DNA of 5,685 nucleotides from Acidobacteriota bacterium (GTDB lineage: Bacteria; Acidobacteriota; Blastocatellia; Pyrinomonadales; Pyrinomonadaceae): positions 11,128 to 16,812 of the forward strand of contig QHXL01000198.1 of NCBI GenBank assembly GCA_003222935.1. The letters run 5' to 3'. Each line of letters opens with the position of its first letter. Position 1 is the first letter of the stretch. Shown here one piece after another: positions 1 to 5,685 of the stretch. A program made the position numbers and the translations under genes. The notes below the pieces were generated by a model that was not told the DNA's origin, ran no database searches, and saw only the letters and a program-made list of their open reading frames with translations.

Positions 1-20
1 CTGCTCCGAGTAATCCGTCG

Positions 21-356
21 ATGTTCACTAACCTCGAAATACAGTTAATCGACAAAGTAATCGGCCAGTATTGCGAACGCCGCATTTCTCTTCGAGTTAG
101 AGACCAGCTTCGCCTTATCTACGCGATCACAAATAACGAGGTCGTTATCCTCGAAGAGCGGTTGGTTAAGAGCTCAGCCGATTGGATCTCTCTCGAAATC
201 GCTAAGCTGCGATATGTGCGAGTTCGAAACGAATGGCGGCTTTATTGGGTCCGAGCAAGTGGAAAGTGGTGGCCCTATGAACCACATGTGTTTTCGACAC
301 TGGAAGCGGTGGTCCGGGAAATCGATCTAGATTCTAACGGTTGTTTTTTTGGTTAG
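21..356 (+). CDS. DUF3024 family protein
   Basis: This 111-residue soluble protein matches the pattern I know for DUF3024, a small bacterial family of unknown function. The diagnostic part is the C-terminal half: an aromatic-rich strand pair (EWRLYWVRASGKWWPYEP, residues 71-88), a helix (STLEAVVREI, 92-101), and the terminal D-x-N-G-C-F-F-G ending at residues 104-111. The family typically ends in this GCFFG-like tail, so the protein looks complete. There is no signal peptide or membrane segment, so it is probably cytoplasmic. The ATG at 21 is the first start visible, but only 20 bases precede it and no strong ribosome binding site is seen. Its stop lies 46 bases before the preferred start of the next gene, so co-transcription is possible. 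The family assignment is from memory of the motif; no function is inferred. Confidence 0.8.
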   Translation: MFTNLEIQLIDKVIGQYCERRISLRVRDQLRLIYAITNNEVVILEERLVKSSADWISLEIAKLRYVRVRNEWRLYWVRASGKWWPYEPHVFSTLEAVVREIDLDSNGCFFG

Positions 357-402
357 CTCCCAGCAGCCAGGCGTTCGGGCACCTGAAGAAAGGCAATACT
401 GG

Positions 403-897
403 ATGCGTCAAAGATTTTCGATAGCGGAAATTTGTCTGTGGCTCTTTGTCATCGTTCTTGGAATTGAGATTGGCGCGGGGTTGTATGAAACCTTAGTCGT
501 CTTGCCGTTGTGGACACTTGCGCCACCGGATTCCGTCGTTGCCTATCATCAGCACAATATTTCATATCCCCAATTTGCCCTTAACGCCGGCGGTAGGTTT
601 TGGATGTTCTGCACTCCGTTGACCGGGCTAATGTCGATCGCAGTTCTCCTTTCCGGCTTCAGGACGACGACTGAACATCGCAAGTGGCGGATAACGGCCG
701 CCGTTCTCGCGCTCGTCGTAGTTATCAGCACGTTTGCCTGGTTCGTACCAAACATCATCATCCTGGGTAGAGGTGGCGCCGGACTCAACGGTGAACAGAT
801 CGCAAGTCTAACCAATTGGTGGGTGAGGCTGAACTGGGTGCGAGTCGTTTTCTATTTAACCGCGTGGCTGGCCGGGTTACGTGCAATGAGAAAATGA
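403..897 (+). CDS. Four-helix integral membrane protein, DUF1772/anthrone-oxygenase-like
   Basis: This is a 164-residue membrane protein if it starts at the ATG at 403. Four hydrophobic segments are visible, at about residues 9-30, 68-87, 97-118 and 145-160. The conserved-looking features are the ETLVVLPLW stretch (29-37) after helix 1, the FW at 66-67 just before helix 2, and a late N-W-x-R (144-147) at the start of helix 4. This layout resembles the DUF1772 (anthrone oxygenase-like) membrane family, whose members have four helices and an NW-R near the last one. The match is by pattern only and the substrate is unknown. The frame is also open from a TTG at 349, which would overlap the previous gene by 8 bases. 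I prefer 403 because a purine-rich GAAGAAAGG at 385-393 sits 9 bases before it and the protein then begins close to helix 1. Confidence 0.7.
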   Translation: MRQRFSIAEICLWLFVIVLGIEIGAGLYETLVVLPLWTLAPPDSVVAYHQHNISYPQFALNAGGRFWMFCTPLTGLMSIAVLLSGFRTTTEHRKWRITAAVLALVVVISTFAWFVPNIIILGRGGAGLNGEQIASLTNWWVRLNWVRVVFYLTAWLAGLRAMRK

Positions 898-946
898 AAA
901 ACTACAACATCGGCATCGAAGCCGAACATTCCCAAGTAACAGGGTT

Positions 947-952
947 AGGAGG
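947..952 (+). promoter_or_regulatory. Strong ribosome binding site for the RDD gene
   Basis: A full AGGAGG lies just upstream of the ATG at 956. The spacer is only 3 bases, shorter than the usual 5-9. No other in-frame start nearby would keep the N-terminal RDD arginine and aspartate, so 956 remains the best start. Confidence 0.6.
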
Positions 953-955
953 ACC

Positions 956-1420
956 ATGAGGACAATTGGTGACGCATCCAAGGCACGTCTCATAGCAGTC
1001 TTTATCGACCATCTCATAGCTTTTGCACTGATGATGTTAGCCGTTGCGTTCGTGCCAGAGAGCTTGCCGCTGGTGAAGGCGGTACTGTTCTTTCTAATTT
1101 ACCTCGCGTACTTCGTGGTTCTCGAAGGCCTCTGGTCCAGAACGTTTGGCAAATTCTTTCAAGGACTCATCGTTCGCAAACTTGATGGAACTTTGTGCGG
1201 TTGGAAAGCGGCTCTCATTAGAAGTGCACTTCGGATTGTTGAAGTTAACCCTCTTTTACTGGGAGGACTTCCTGCCGGCCTGGTGATCATTGCAAGTGAA
1301 CGAAAGCAGCGAATTGGCGATCTTCTTGCGGGCACTCTGGTCGTACCGAACGGGTTGGTTTGGAAAACTGGTTCGGACGAGCTTGCTGCCGATCCAATCG
1401 TTGCCTCGGATGGATCATGA
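956..1420 (+). CDS. RDD family membrane protein
   Basis: This 154-residue protein carries the hallmarks of the RDD family, named for conserved Arg and Asp residues. R11 and D18 lie in the first helix (R-x-x-A-x-x-I-D). A second hydrophobic segment spans about 38-56. It is followed by the family's G-K-x-x-x-G-L-x-V stretch with a D-G turn (65-78), a basic helix with R89 and R93, and the C-terminal RIGDLLAGTLVV (119-130), which is nearly invariant in the family. A third membrane segment lies at about 99-113. RDD proteins are membrane proteins, some linked to transport or ion tolerance, but no specific substrate can be read here. The last 24 residues are hydrophilic and extend past the domain. 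The gene follows the DUF1772-like gene by 58 bases, and its end overlaps the next small reading frame by 11 bases. Confidence 0.88.
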   Translation: MRTIGDASKARLIAVFIDHLIAFALMMLAVAFVPESLPLVKAVLFFLIYLAYFVVLEGLWSRTFGKFFQGLIVRKLDGTLCGWKAALIRSALRIVEVNPLLLGGLPAGLVIIASERKQRIGDLLAGTLVVPNGLVWKTGSDELAADPIVASDGS

Positions 1421-1752
1421 TGAATTTCAGGAGTCGGAATATCGCTGGCGCCAACTGCAAAAGGACGACTATGTCTTCGACAAGATGACAGGTAGCTTGA
1501 TAGTGAATGTGTCTCCCTGTGAAGTTCTTTTATTAGATCGAATTACGAATTATCAAGACAACGCGGATCAATTTTGATCTGGCGAGCATCACGATCAGCG
1601 GTTCGAATGATTCAATTCAATTCGAAGGGGAACAGGCGCGAACTCAATTTAAGAAAGAAAGCCAGACAAGAACGTCATTCGCTAGTGGAAACATTCCGAT
1701 ACCAGATGAGTTGAAGTTATCCATTACCAACAATAAAAGTATTTTTCACTGA
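1410..1752 (+). pseudogene. Small unrecognised gene interrupted by a +1 frame change at TTT TGA
   Basis: The reading frame starts at the ATG at 1410, inside the end of the RDD gene, and runs 55 codons to a TGA at 1575-1577. The +1 frame then continues without a stop to the TGA at 1750-1752. It has no ATG, GTG or TTG near its beginning, so it could only be translated through the upstream part. Removing one T from the TTTT run at 1572-1575 gives one frame of about 113 residues. The first half is acidic and hydrophilic with a hydrophobic strand near residues 28-42. The second half reads as plausible protein, with a strand-like SITISGS and a C-terminal IPIPDELKLSIT. I do not recognise the family. 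It may be a decayed gene, a sequencing error, or less probably a programmed frameshift. No Shine-Dalgarno sequence is clear before 1410, so translation would rely on coupling to the RDD gene. Confidence 0.4.
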
Positions 1753-1809
1753 GGAACGTGAATCCGTTACGGTACTGACCCTACGTCCCTCAGCGGTGAG
1801 AAGACAAAA

Positions 1810-2499
1810 GTGACGAAGCATATTGGAATAGTTGCAGGCAGTGCAGAAGGGGCGGCGTTGTGTTATCGCACGATCTGTCTGGAAGCGCCGGCCCGGATGG
1901 GTGAGCATAATCATCCACAGATCACGATGAACTCCGTTCCCCTCGCCGAACATATGAATTACGTTCGTGCCGACGATTGGGAAGGTTTAGGCGAAATACT
2001 GCTGGCATCAACTCAAAAGCTGGCAGGTGTCGGAGCCGACTTCGCGATCTGTCCTGACAACACTTACCACCAGGCTTTCAAATACTTAATCCCGAAGTCA
2101 CCTATACCGTGGATACATATTGCGGTCGCGGTTGCTGAGGAGGCGCGCCGGTTGAATCATCAGCACCTCGGGATCCTGGGTACGAAGTATTTGACGGAGA
2201 GTAGTGTCTATCCCGAGGCCCTGGAAAGTTTTGGCATACGGAGCTCAATACCTGACGAGACAGAAAGGACTAGAATCAACGAAATTATCTTCGATGAGTT
2301 AGTGAACGGGGTGTTCCCGGAATCGTCTCGCTTGTACTTTAATGAAGTAACCGCGAAGCTCAAGAAACGTGGATGTGATGCAGTAGTTCTTGGCTGCACA
2401 GAAATTCCACTGATCGTACGTCCCGACGATTGTCCTCTACCGACGCTGGACTCGACGCGTCTACTTGCGCGAGCGGCGTTGAGTAAAGCGCTGGAATAA
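1810..2499 (+). CDS. Aspartate/glutamate racemase superfamily protein
   Basis: This 229-residue protein belongs to the Asp/Glu racemase superfamily, cofactor-independent enzymes that invert an amino acid's alpha-carbon using two cysteines as acid and base. Both expected cysteines are present: C81 in ICPDNTYHQA, the counterpart of the family's C-N-T-x-H loop, and C196 in VVLGCTEIPL, the classic second site. The N-terminus (IGIVAGSAEGAALCYRTI, 5-22) replaces the usual GGMGP-type loop with an A-G-S-A-E-G-A version, which I associate with a distinct, poorly characterised subgroup. Length is normal for the family (about 230). The start is a GTG at 1810; no ATG, GTG or TTG occurs between it and the in-frame stop at 1759. 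A weak purine stretch (GAGAAG, 1798-1803) is the only candidate ribosome binding site. Aspartate is the likely type of substrate, but specificity is not readable from sequence and other amino acids or hydantoin-like compounds are possible. Confidence 0.87.
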   Translation: MTKHIGIVAGSAEGAALCYRTICLEAPARMGEHNHPQITMNSVPLAEHMNYVRADDWEGLGEILLASTQKLAGVGADFAICPDNTYHQAFKYLIPKSPIPWIHIAVAVAEEARRLNHQHLGILGTKYLTESSVYPEALESFGIRSSIPDETERTRINEIIFDELVNGVFPESSRLYFNEVTAKLKKRGCDAVVLGCTEIPLIVRPDDCPLPTLDSTRLLARAALSKALE

Positions 2500-2537
2500 T
2501 AAAGGCTGATTGAAACTTCGGAACACAGATCTTGCGT

Positions 2538-2549
2538 ATGACATGTCAT
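2538..2549. promoter_or_regulatory. Perfect 12-bp palindrome, possible operator
   Basis: ATGACATGTCAT is identical to its own reverse complement. It lies 39 bases after the racemase stop and nearly 290 bases before the propeller gene. Its size and symmetry fit a dimeric repressor site, but nothing identifies a regulator, and a palindrome of this size can occur by chance. Confidence 0.25.
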
Positions 2550-2701
2550 CGAGTTTGAAAAAAGTCGTCTTGATAATTAAGGATTCGCCTAAGTCAGGGC
2601 CTGTCCAAAAACATGTTAATCCGTTTCGTCACATGATTCTTTACGGAACTCATGCTTAGTTGTATAAGCGCAGCGCTTTGGCGTCGGAACTCCGCCGTTT
2701 G

Positions 2702-2785
2702 ATGTCCGATATGCGTTTTGTCTTGTCGTGAGGTCGAAGAGGGCGCGTAAAGAACATTACGACAAGACAGACGCATATCGGACAT
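2702..2785. repeat. Long near-perfect inverted repeat (hairpin)
   Basis: The left arm is 2702-2729 and the right arm is 2759-2785, with a 29-base loop between. The outer 15 bases (ATGTCCGATATGCGT) and the inner 10 bases (GTCTTGTCGT) of the left arm are exactly complementary to the right arm. Only a TTT against AG bulge separates them, so 25 base pairs form. As RNA this would be a very stable hairpin in the leader of the propeller gene, ending about 50 bases before its ATG. No T-run follows on either strand, so it is not a standard intrinsic terminator. A TTG triplet flanks both sides (2699-2701 and 2786-2788), which could be a short target duplication of a miniature element or chance. Confidence 0.8.
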
Positions 2786-2835
2786 TTGGACCTTCCGAAC
2801 CTACTAAAACTCATAAAGGGAAACACTCAGCCAAC

Positions 2836-4281
2836 ATGAAGAACCAGCAATCGATACAGAAGATCTCCCAATTTGCGCTACGCACTCTCGTAGCGTCTGC
2901 GCTTTTGTTTGTCAGTCTCACGGTTCATGGTCAGGACCTCGCCTGGCCACAGTTCCGCGGCCCTGATTCAAATCCAGTCGGAACTCATGCAAAACTGGCG
3001 GAACGATGGTCTAAAACCGATAACGTTGAATGGTCGCTGGAGATCCCGGGACGTGGATGGTCTTCGCCCATCGTCAGTGGTGGCAAAGTTTATGTGACCA
3101 CCGTAACGACGGAAGGGAAGTCGAAACCACCGCAGATCGGAACGGAGTACAGCAACGAGTACGCTGCCGAACTGCAAAAGCAGGGACTACCGATGGCGGA
3201 GATCATAAAACGTATTACTGAGCGTGACATCGAGTTACCTAACGAGGTGACACTTCATTACATCCTTTATTGCCTCGATCTGAAAAGTGGGAAGGTGGAA
3301 TGGCAGAAGGAGTTCTTTACCGGGCATCCGCCTGGCGGCCGCCATCGAAAGAACAGCTTTATTTCTGAGAGTCCTGTGACTGACGGGAAGTTCATATACG
3401 TCTACGTAGCGAATCTTGGGGTGTGGGCGTTTGATGGTAAGGGCAAGGTTGCATGGAATACTCCCGTTCCGGCTAATCCCATCTACCTGGACTTTGGTAC
3501 GGGCAGTTCACCGGCACTGGTAAACAATCTCCTCGTTATTCTTAGTGACAATGAAAAGCAGCAATATATCGCGGCCCTGGACAAGAGATCGGGCAAACAG
3601 GTTTGGCGCACCTATCGAAATCTTGGTGGCAAGAGTCAACCGGTAACACGATCGGGATGGGCCACTCCGTTTGTCTGGCAACACGCAATGCGAACGGAGA
3701 TCGTGACAGTTGGACCAGGAGAGGCCGTTAGTTACGACTTGAACGGGAAGGAGTTGTGGCGGTTGTCCGGGATGGCGCTGACGCCAATTCCAACCCCTTT
3801 CGCTTATGAAGGCCTGCTTTATATCAACGCCGGTCGAGGACGGCCCTTGTTTGCGCTTCGTCCGGGCGCTTCCGGCGACATCTCGTTACAGAAGGACGAG
3901 ACATCGAACGACTATGTCGCGTGGTCGCAACCGCGTGCTGGGACTTATCTTCCTTCATCTCTTGCTTACAATGGTGCCATCTACACATTAAGTGAGACGG
4001 GAATCTTAAACAGGTTTGACGCCAAGACCGGGAAACAGACCTACAAAACACGAATTGATCCAACGGCCACGGCATTCACTACTTCCCCCTGGGCCTACAA
4101 CGGCAAGCTGTTCTGCCTGAGTGAGGAAGGTCAGACATACGTGATTTCGACAGGTGACGAGTTTAAGCTATTGCACGTGAATGAATTGGACGACATGGCC
4201 CAGGCATCGCCGGCTTTGGTGGGAGAACGTCTACTGATTCGGACGGAGCATCGTCTTTACTCGATCCGTAACAAGGGTTAG
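2836..4281 (+). CDS. Exported PQQ-type (BamB-like) beta-propeller protein
   Basis: This 481-residue protein has an N-terminal export signal: basic residues near the start, a hydrophobic core (about 18-30) and a likely cleavage near VHG-QD at 32-33. The mature protein opens with WPQFRGP (37-43) and PGRGWSSPIV (71-80), the signature of secreted PQQ-like propeller proteins common in Acidobacteria and Planctomycetes. Blade motifs of the A/C-x-D-x-x-S/T-G-K-x-x-W type recur at about 146-156, 248-257 and 394-403, with related strands at 198-207 and 300-308. Such proteins are periplasmic or extracellular. Whether this one binds PQQ or is purely structural, like BamB, cannot be told. A helical stretch at about 96-139 interrupts the first blade. 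The frame is open from a GTG at 2728, but that codon lies inside the hairpin and would put the signal peptide 36 residues in. The ATG at 2836 has a weak AAAGGG (2818-2823 region) upstream. Confidence 0.87.
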   Translation: MKNQQSIQKISQFALRTLVASALLFVSLTVHGQDLAWPQFRGPDSNPVGTHAKLAERWSKTDNVEWSLEIPGRGWSSPIVSGGKVYVTTVTTEGKSKPPQIGTEYSNEYAAELQKQGLPMAEIIKRITERDIELPNEVTLHYILYCLDLKSGKVEWQKEFFTGHPPGGRHRKNSFISESPVTDGKFIYVYVANLGVWAFDGKGKVAWNTPVPANPIYLDFGTGSSPALVNNLLVILSDNEKQQYIAALDKRSGKQVWRTYRNLGGKSQPVTRSGWATPFVWQHAMRTEIVTVGPGEAVSYDLNGKELWRLSGMALTPIPTPFAYEGLLYINAGRGRPLFALRPGASGDISLQKDETSNDYVAWSQPRAGTYLPSSLAYNGAIYTLSETGILNRFDAKTGKQTYKTRIDPTATAFTTSPWAYNGKLFCLSEEGQTYVISTGDEFKLLHVNELDDMAQASPALVGERLLIRTEHRLYSIRNKG

Positions 4282-4296
4282 ATCGACAAAAAGACC

Positions 4297-4389
4297 ATCC
4301 GCAGATTTCGCAGATCACACAGATGTTGTTGGAAGGAACACTTGAAGTATCCTTTCAGGCAATCTGTGTATTCGGCGTAATCTGTGGAT
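4297..4389. repeat. CAGAT-type intergenic inverted repeat
   Basis: The arms are 4297-4324 and 4362-4389, 28 bases each, complementary at 23 of 28 positions around a 37-base loop. Within the left arm, CAGAT occurs at 4302, 4311 and 4320, exactly 9 bases apart. In the right arm ATCTG occurs at 4362 and 4380 with a degenerate copy at 4371, keeping the same period. This pattern resembles a widespread intergenic repeat in Acidobacteria and other soil bacteria, which I recall rather than verified. It starts 15 bases after the propeller gene and may form a hairpin at its 3' end. Confidence 0.75.
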
Positions 4390-4410
4390 AATGTCTTGGG
4401 AGTATTCGCG

Positions 4411-4773
4411 ATGAGAACGAAACTCAAAACAGCTGTGATTTTTGGAGTGGGTTTACTTATCGGGGCTGCAGTGAGCTTCTTGTGTTTAGGGCGGATGAAT
4501 CAACAGCAGTACGCACGCTCATATGCCACGGGGGTGATTGAGCAAGCATTCCTCGCAAGCGAGTTGCGCGCGAACAGACAAGTCGAGTTATCAAAACGCA
4601 TCGAATCGAATTTACCAGGTGCCGTCCTTGCCATTCACCAGAATACTTCTCTCCAGAGCGTTCCCGAGTCGCAAAGCGCCCTGCGCTCGGTGAAACACTT
4701 TTATGAAGTGAACGGCGTAACCATCCCTCAGGAGATCGCCCCGATCCTTAGTGATTTGCCCTCACGTCAATGA
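4411..4773 (+). CDS. Small single-pass membrane protein, unknown function
   Basis: This 120-residue protein is not one I recognise. After a short basic N-terminus (MRTKLK) there is one hydrophobic segment at about residues 7-26, containing GVGLLIGAAVSF. A hydrophilic, probably helical domain follows, with Q/R/E-rich stretches (31-70), and a proline-containing tail. It is best read as an inner-membrane anchor with the domain outside the cytoplasm, or less probably an uncleaved signal. The ATG at 4411 is preferred because GGGAG at 4398-4402 lies 8 bases upstream; the frame is also open from a GTG at 4384, but that codon lies in the inverted repeat. The stop overlaps the next gene's start as ATGA, so the two are probably translated together. 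Confidence 0.65.
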   Translation: MRTKLKTAVIFGVGLLIGAAVSFLCLGRMNQQQYARSYATGVIEQAFLASELRANRQVELSKRIESNLPGAVLAIHQNTSLQSVPESQSALRSVKHFYEVNGVTIPQEIAPILSDLPSRQ

Positions 4774-5318
4774 CGTCGAGTAGAGTTGTTATGCCTGCAG
4801 CTCTTGAACCGTCGGATATGATCCTCGACGCGTGGCGCACCAACAATCGTGTCACGGCCTTCCTGGTTGAAAACCTACCTCGCGAGGTATGGGAAGCTCC
4901 CGTACCTGGCGCTCCACGAAAAACAGTTCGGATGATTGCCGGCCATATCCATAATGCCCGGTGCATGTGGATCAAGACGTTGGGAAAAGAGTTTGGTATT
5001 GCAGTACCTCGCGCCGTAAACAGACACAAGATCGGGCAAAAGGAGTTGACGCGCGCACTGGCCCACAGTAGTCGCGGCATATCCACGCTGCTGATGTTAG
5101 GCTGCGAACGAGGCGGTGTGTTACCGGTGTCATCCTCGTACGTGTGGCGCAACCTCCCACTCGATGTTGGACATGTGCTGACATATTTCGTAGCGCATGA
5201 AGGTCATCACCGGGGGCAAATTGTTATGATCGCGCGGCAGCTAGGACATCGTTTGCCTGTTGAGATTACCGGTGGTCTTTGGCAGTGGACGAAACGAGCT
5301 AAGGAGGCGCAGAATTAG
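4770..5318 (+). CDS. DinB-like (DUF664-type) putative metal-dependent protein
   Basis: This 182-residue protein fits the DinB/YfiT-like four-helix-bundle superfamily. The expected metal-binding histidines are visible: H59 (or H61) in the helix-2 stretch IAGHIHNAR, and H143 and H147 in the later VAHEGHHRGQI, the family's H-x-x-x-H site. Members bind a divalent metal, often nickel or zinc, and many act as thiol-dependent transferases such as bacillithiol or mycothiol transferases; most are uncharacterised. The substrate here is unknown. The N-terminal ILDAWRTNNRVTAFLVENLP (18-37) is the typical first helix. The start at 4770 overlaps the previous stop by 4 bases (ATGA), which favours translational coupling. 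An ATG at 4791 is a possible alternative. No signal peptide is present, so it is cytoplasmic. Confidence 0.83.
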   Translation: MTSSRVVMPAALEPSDMILDAWRTNNRVTAFLVENLPREVWEAPVPGAPRKTVRMIAGHIHNARCMWIKTLGKEFGIAVPRAVNRHKIGQKELTRALAHSSRGISTLLMLGCERGGVLPVSSSYVWRNLPLDVGHVLTYFVAHEGHHRGQIVMIARQLGHRLPVEITGGLWQWTKRAKEAQN

Positions 5319-5327
5319 CGCCGCCTT
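5301..5327 (+). terminator. Hairpin across the DinB-like stop codon, possible terminator
   Basis: AAGGAGGCGC (5301-5310) pairs with GCGCCGCCTT (5318-5327) at 9 of 10 positions around a 7-base loop, and the TAG stop at 5316-5318 sits at the loop edge. There is no T-run downstream, so efficient intrinsic termination is doubtful. It may instead end or protect the message. Confidence 0.35.
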
Positions 5328-5387
5328 CGGAGTAATGAACTCCAACCTGATCTTCACTACAAACAGTTTGAAATCTATTACGCTTCA

Positions 5388-5685
5388 ATGACCGCTCTTC
5401 TATTACTTCTCACCCTTCTTCTTCCGCCGTCCGATTGGCCGCAGTTTCGTGGGCCAACAGGTCAAGGCGTCTCAGACGAGACAGGCTTGCCGCTGAACTG
5501 GAGCGAGACTACAAACGTTCGCTGGAAGATTCCTATTCCCGGCAAAGGCTGGTCATCGCCAGTGGTCCAGGGCGATCGAATCTGGCTCACAACAGCTACC
5601 GACGAGGGAAGCTCACTTCGGGCAATCGCAATTGATCGAAACAGCGGCGCGATCCTTGTCAATGTGGAAATCTTCCGACTCAAAT
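5388..5685 (+). CDS. Second PQQ-type beta-propeller protein, 3'-truncated by window edge
   Basis: The frame opens at the ATG at 5388 and is still open at the right edge after 99 codons, so only the N-terminus is visible. A short export signal is likely: MTALLLLLTLLLPPS, a leucine-rich core with few charged residues. The mature part begins WPQFRGP (17-23) and continues with N-V-R-W-K and PGKGWSSPVV (51-60), closely matching residues 37-80 of the upstream propeller protein. The first blade closes with AIDRNSG (81-87). The role is presumably that of an exported propeller protein with no identified ligand. No good Shine-Dalgarno sequence precedes the ATG, and no earlier in-frame start is seen back to 5331. 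The gene follows the DinB-like gene by 69 bases and may be separately transcribed. Confidence 0.85.
   Translation, partial: MTALLLLLTLLLPPSDWPQFRGPTGQGVSDETGLPLNWSETTNVRWKIPIPGKGWSSPVVQGDRIWLTTATDEGSSLRAIAIDRNSGAILVNVEIFRLK

Larger units (their letters stand above)
2500..2835. other. 336-base non-coding gap with palindromes
   Basis: No convincing gene lies between the racemase and the propeller gene. The gap holds a 12-bp palindrome at 2538-2549, a small GC-rich hairpin (AGCGC-A-GCGCT, 2667-2677) and a long inverted repeat at 2702-2785, each described separately if notable. Frames open on either strand here lack ribosome binding sites and recognisable motifs. A confident promoter could not be picked out, although the propeller gene probably has one in this gap. 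Confidence 0.6.

Noticed and set aside
1290..1409. Upstream extension of the small frame from an ATG at 1290
   Set aside because: It lies entirely inside the RDD gene in another frame, and the RDD frame there encodes the conserved RIGDLLAGTLVV motif. Only the part from 1410 is kept.
2596..2612. GGGCCTGTCCAAAAAC-like string resembling an IS5-type insertion-sequence end
   Set aside because: No matching opposite end, target duplication or transposase is in the window, so a single short resemblance is not enough.
2655..2720. GC-rich structured stretch considered as an integron attC site
   Set aside because: The expected RYYYAAC and GTTRRRY core boxes are not both present, and no integrase or cassette array is nearby.
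2594..2785. Minus-strand frame of 63 codons in the gap before the propeller gene
   Set aside because: Its start lies in the right arm of the inverted repeat, no ribosome binding site is seen, and its product has no recognisable motif.
4748..5184. Minus-strand frames overlapping the DinB-like gene
   Set aside because: The + strand frame has the metal-binding histidine pattern of its family and a coupled start; the opposite frames have no motifs.
5435..5683. Short frames on both strands near the right edge
   Set aside because: They overlap the 5388 frame, which clearly encodes WPQFRGP and GWSSP propeller motifs and is open to the window edge.
1..5685. tRNA, rRNA, CRISPR array or complete mobile element
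   Set aside because: No cloverleaf, rRNA-like stretch, regularly spaced repeat-spacer array or transposase/integrase was found by reading both strands.

Overview
The window reads as an ordinary bacterial chromosome segment with every supportable gene on the + strand. Base composition looks balanced by eye. Two secreted PQQ-type beta-propeller proteins, a DUF3024 protein, a DinB-like protein and a CAGAT-type intergenic inverted repeat suggest a soil-type Acidobacteriota or a similar lineage. No marker gene is present, so that placement is inference only.

Region 1 (1-1752) holds a DUF3024-family protein, a four-helix membrane protein resembling DUF1772/anthrone-oxygenase-like proteins, an RDD-family membrane protein, and a small reading frame broken by one apparent extra base. 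That last frame overlaps the RDD gene and is interrupted at a TTT TGA site, after which the +1 frame stays open for 58 more codons but has no start codon of its own.

Region 2 (1810-2835) holds an aspartate/glutamate-racemase-superfamily enzyme with both catalytic cysteines. A 336-base non-coding gap follows. It contains a 12-bp perfect palindrome and a long, almost perfect inverted repeat (arms of 27-28 nt).

Region 3 (2836-5685) holds a complete exported PQQ-type beta-propeller protein, a CAGAT-type inverted repeat with 9-nt internal periodicity, a small single-pass membrane protein translationally coupled (ATGA overlap) to a DinB-like protein, and the first 99 codons of a second PQQ-type propeller protein that runs off the right edge. 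The two propeller proteins share their N-terminal signature and are probably paralogues, but the first carries an insertion of roughly 43 residues that the second lacks.

The genes do not form a recognisable pathway, and no clear new system is visible. The points most worth a second look are the TTT TGA frame interruption, the long hairpin ahead of the first propeller gene, and the coupled small-membrane-protein/DinB pair.
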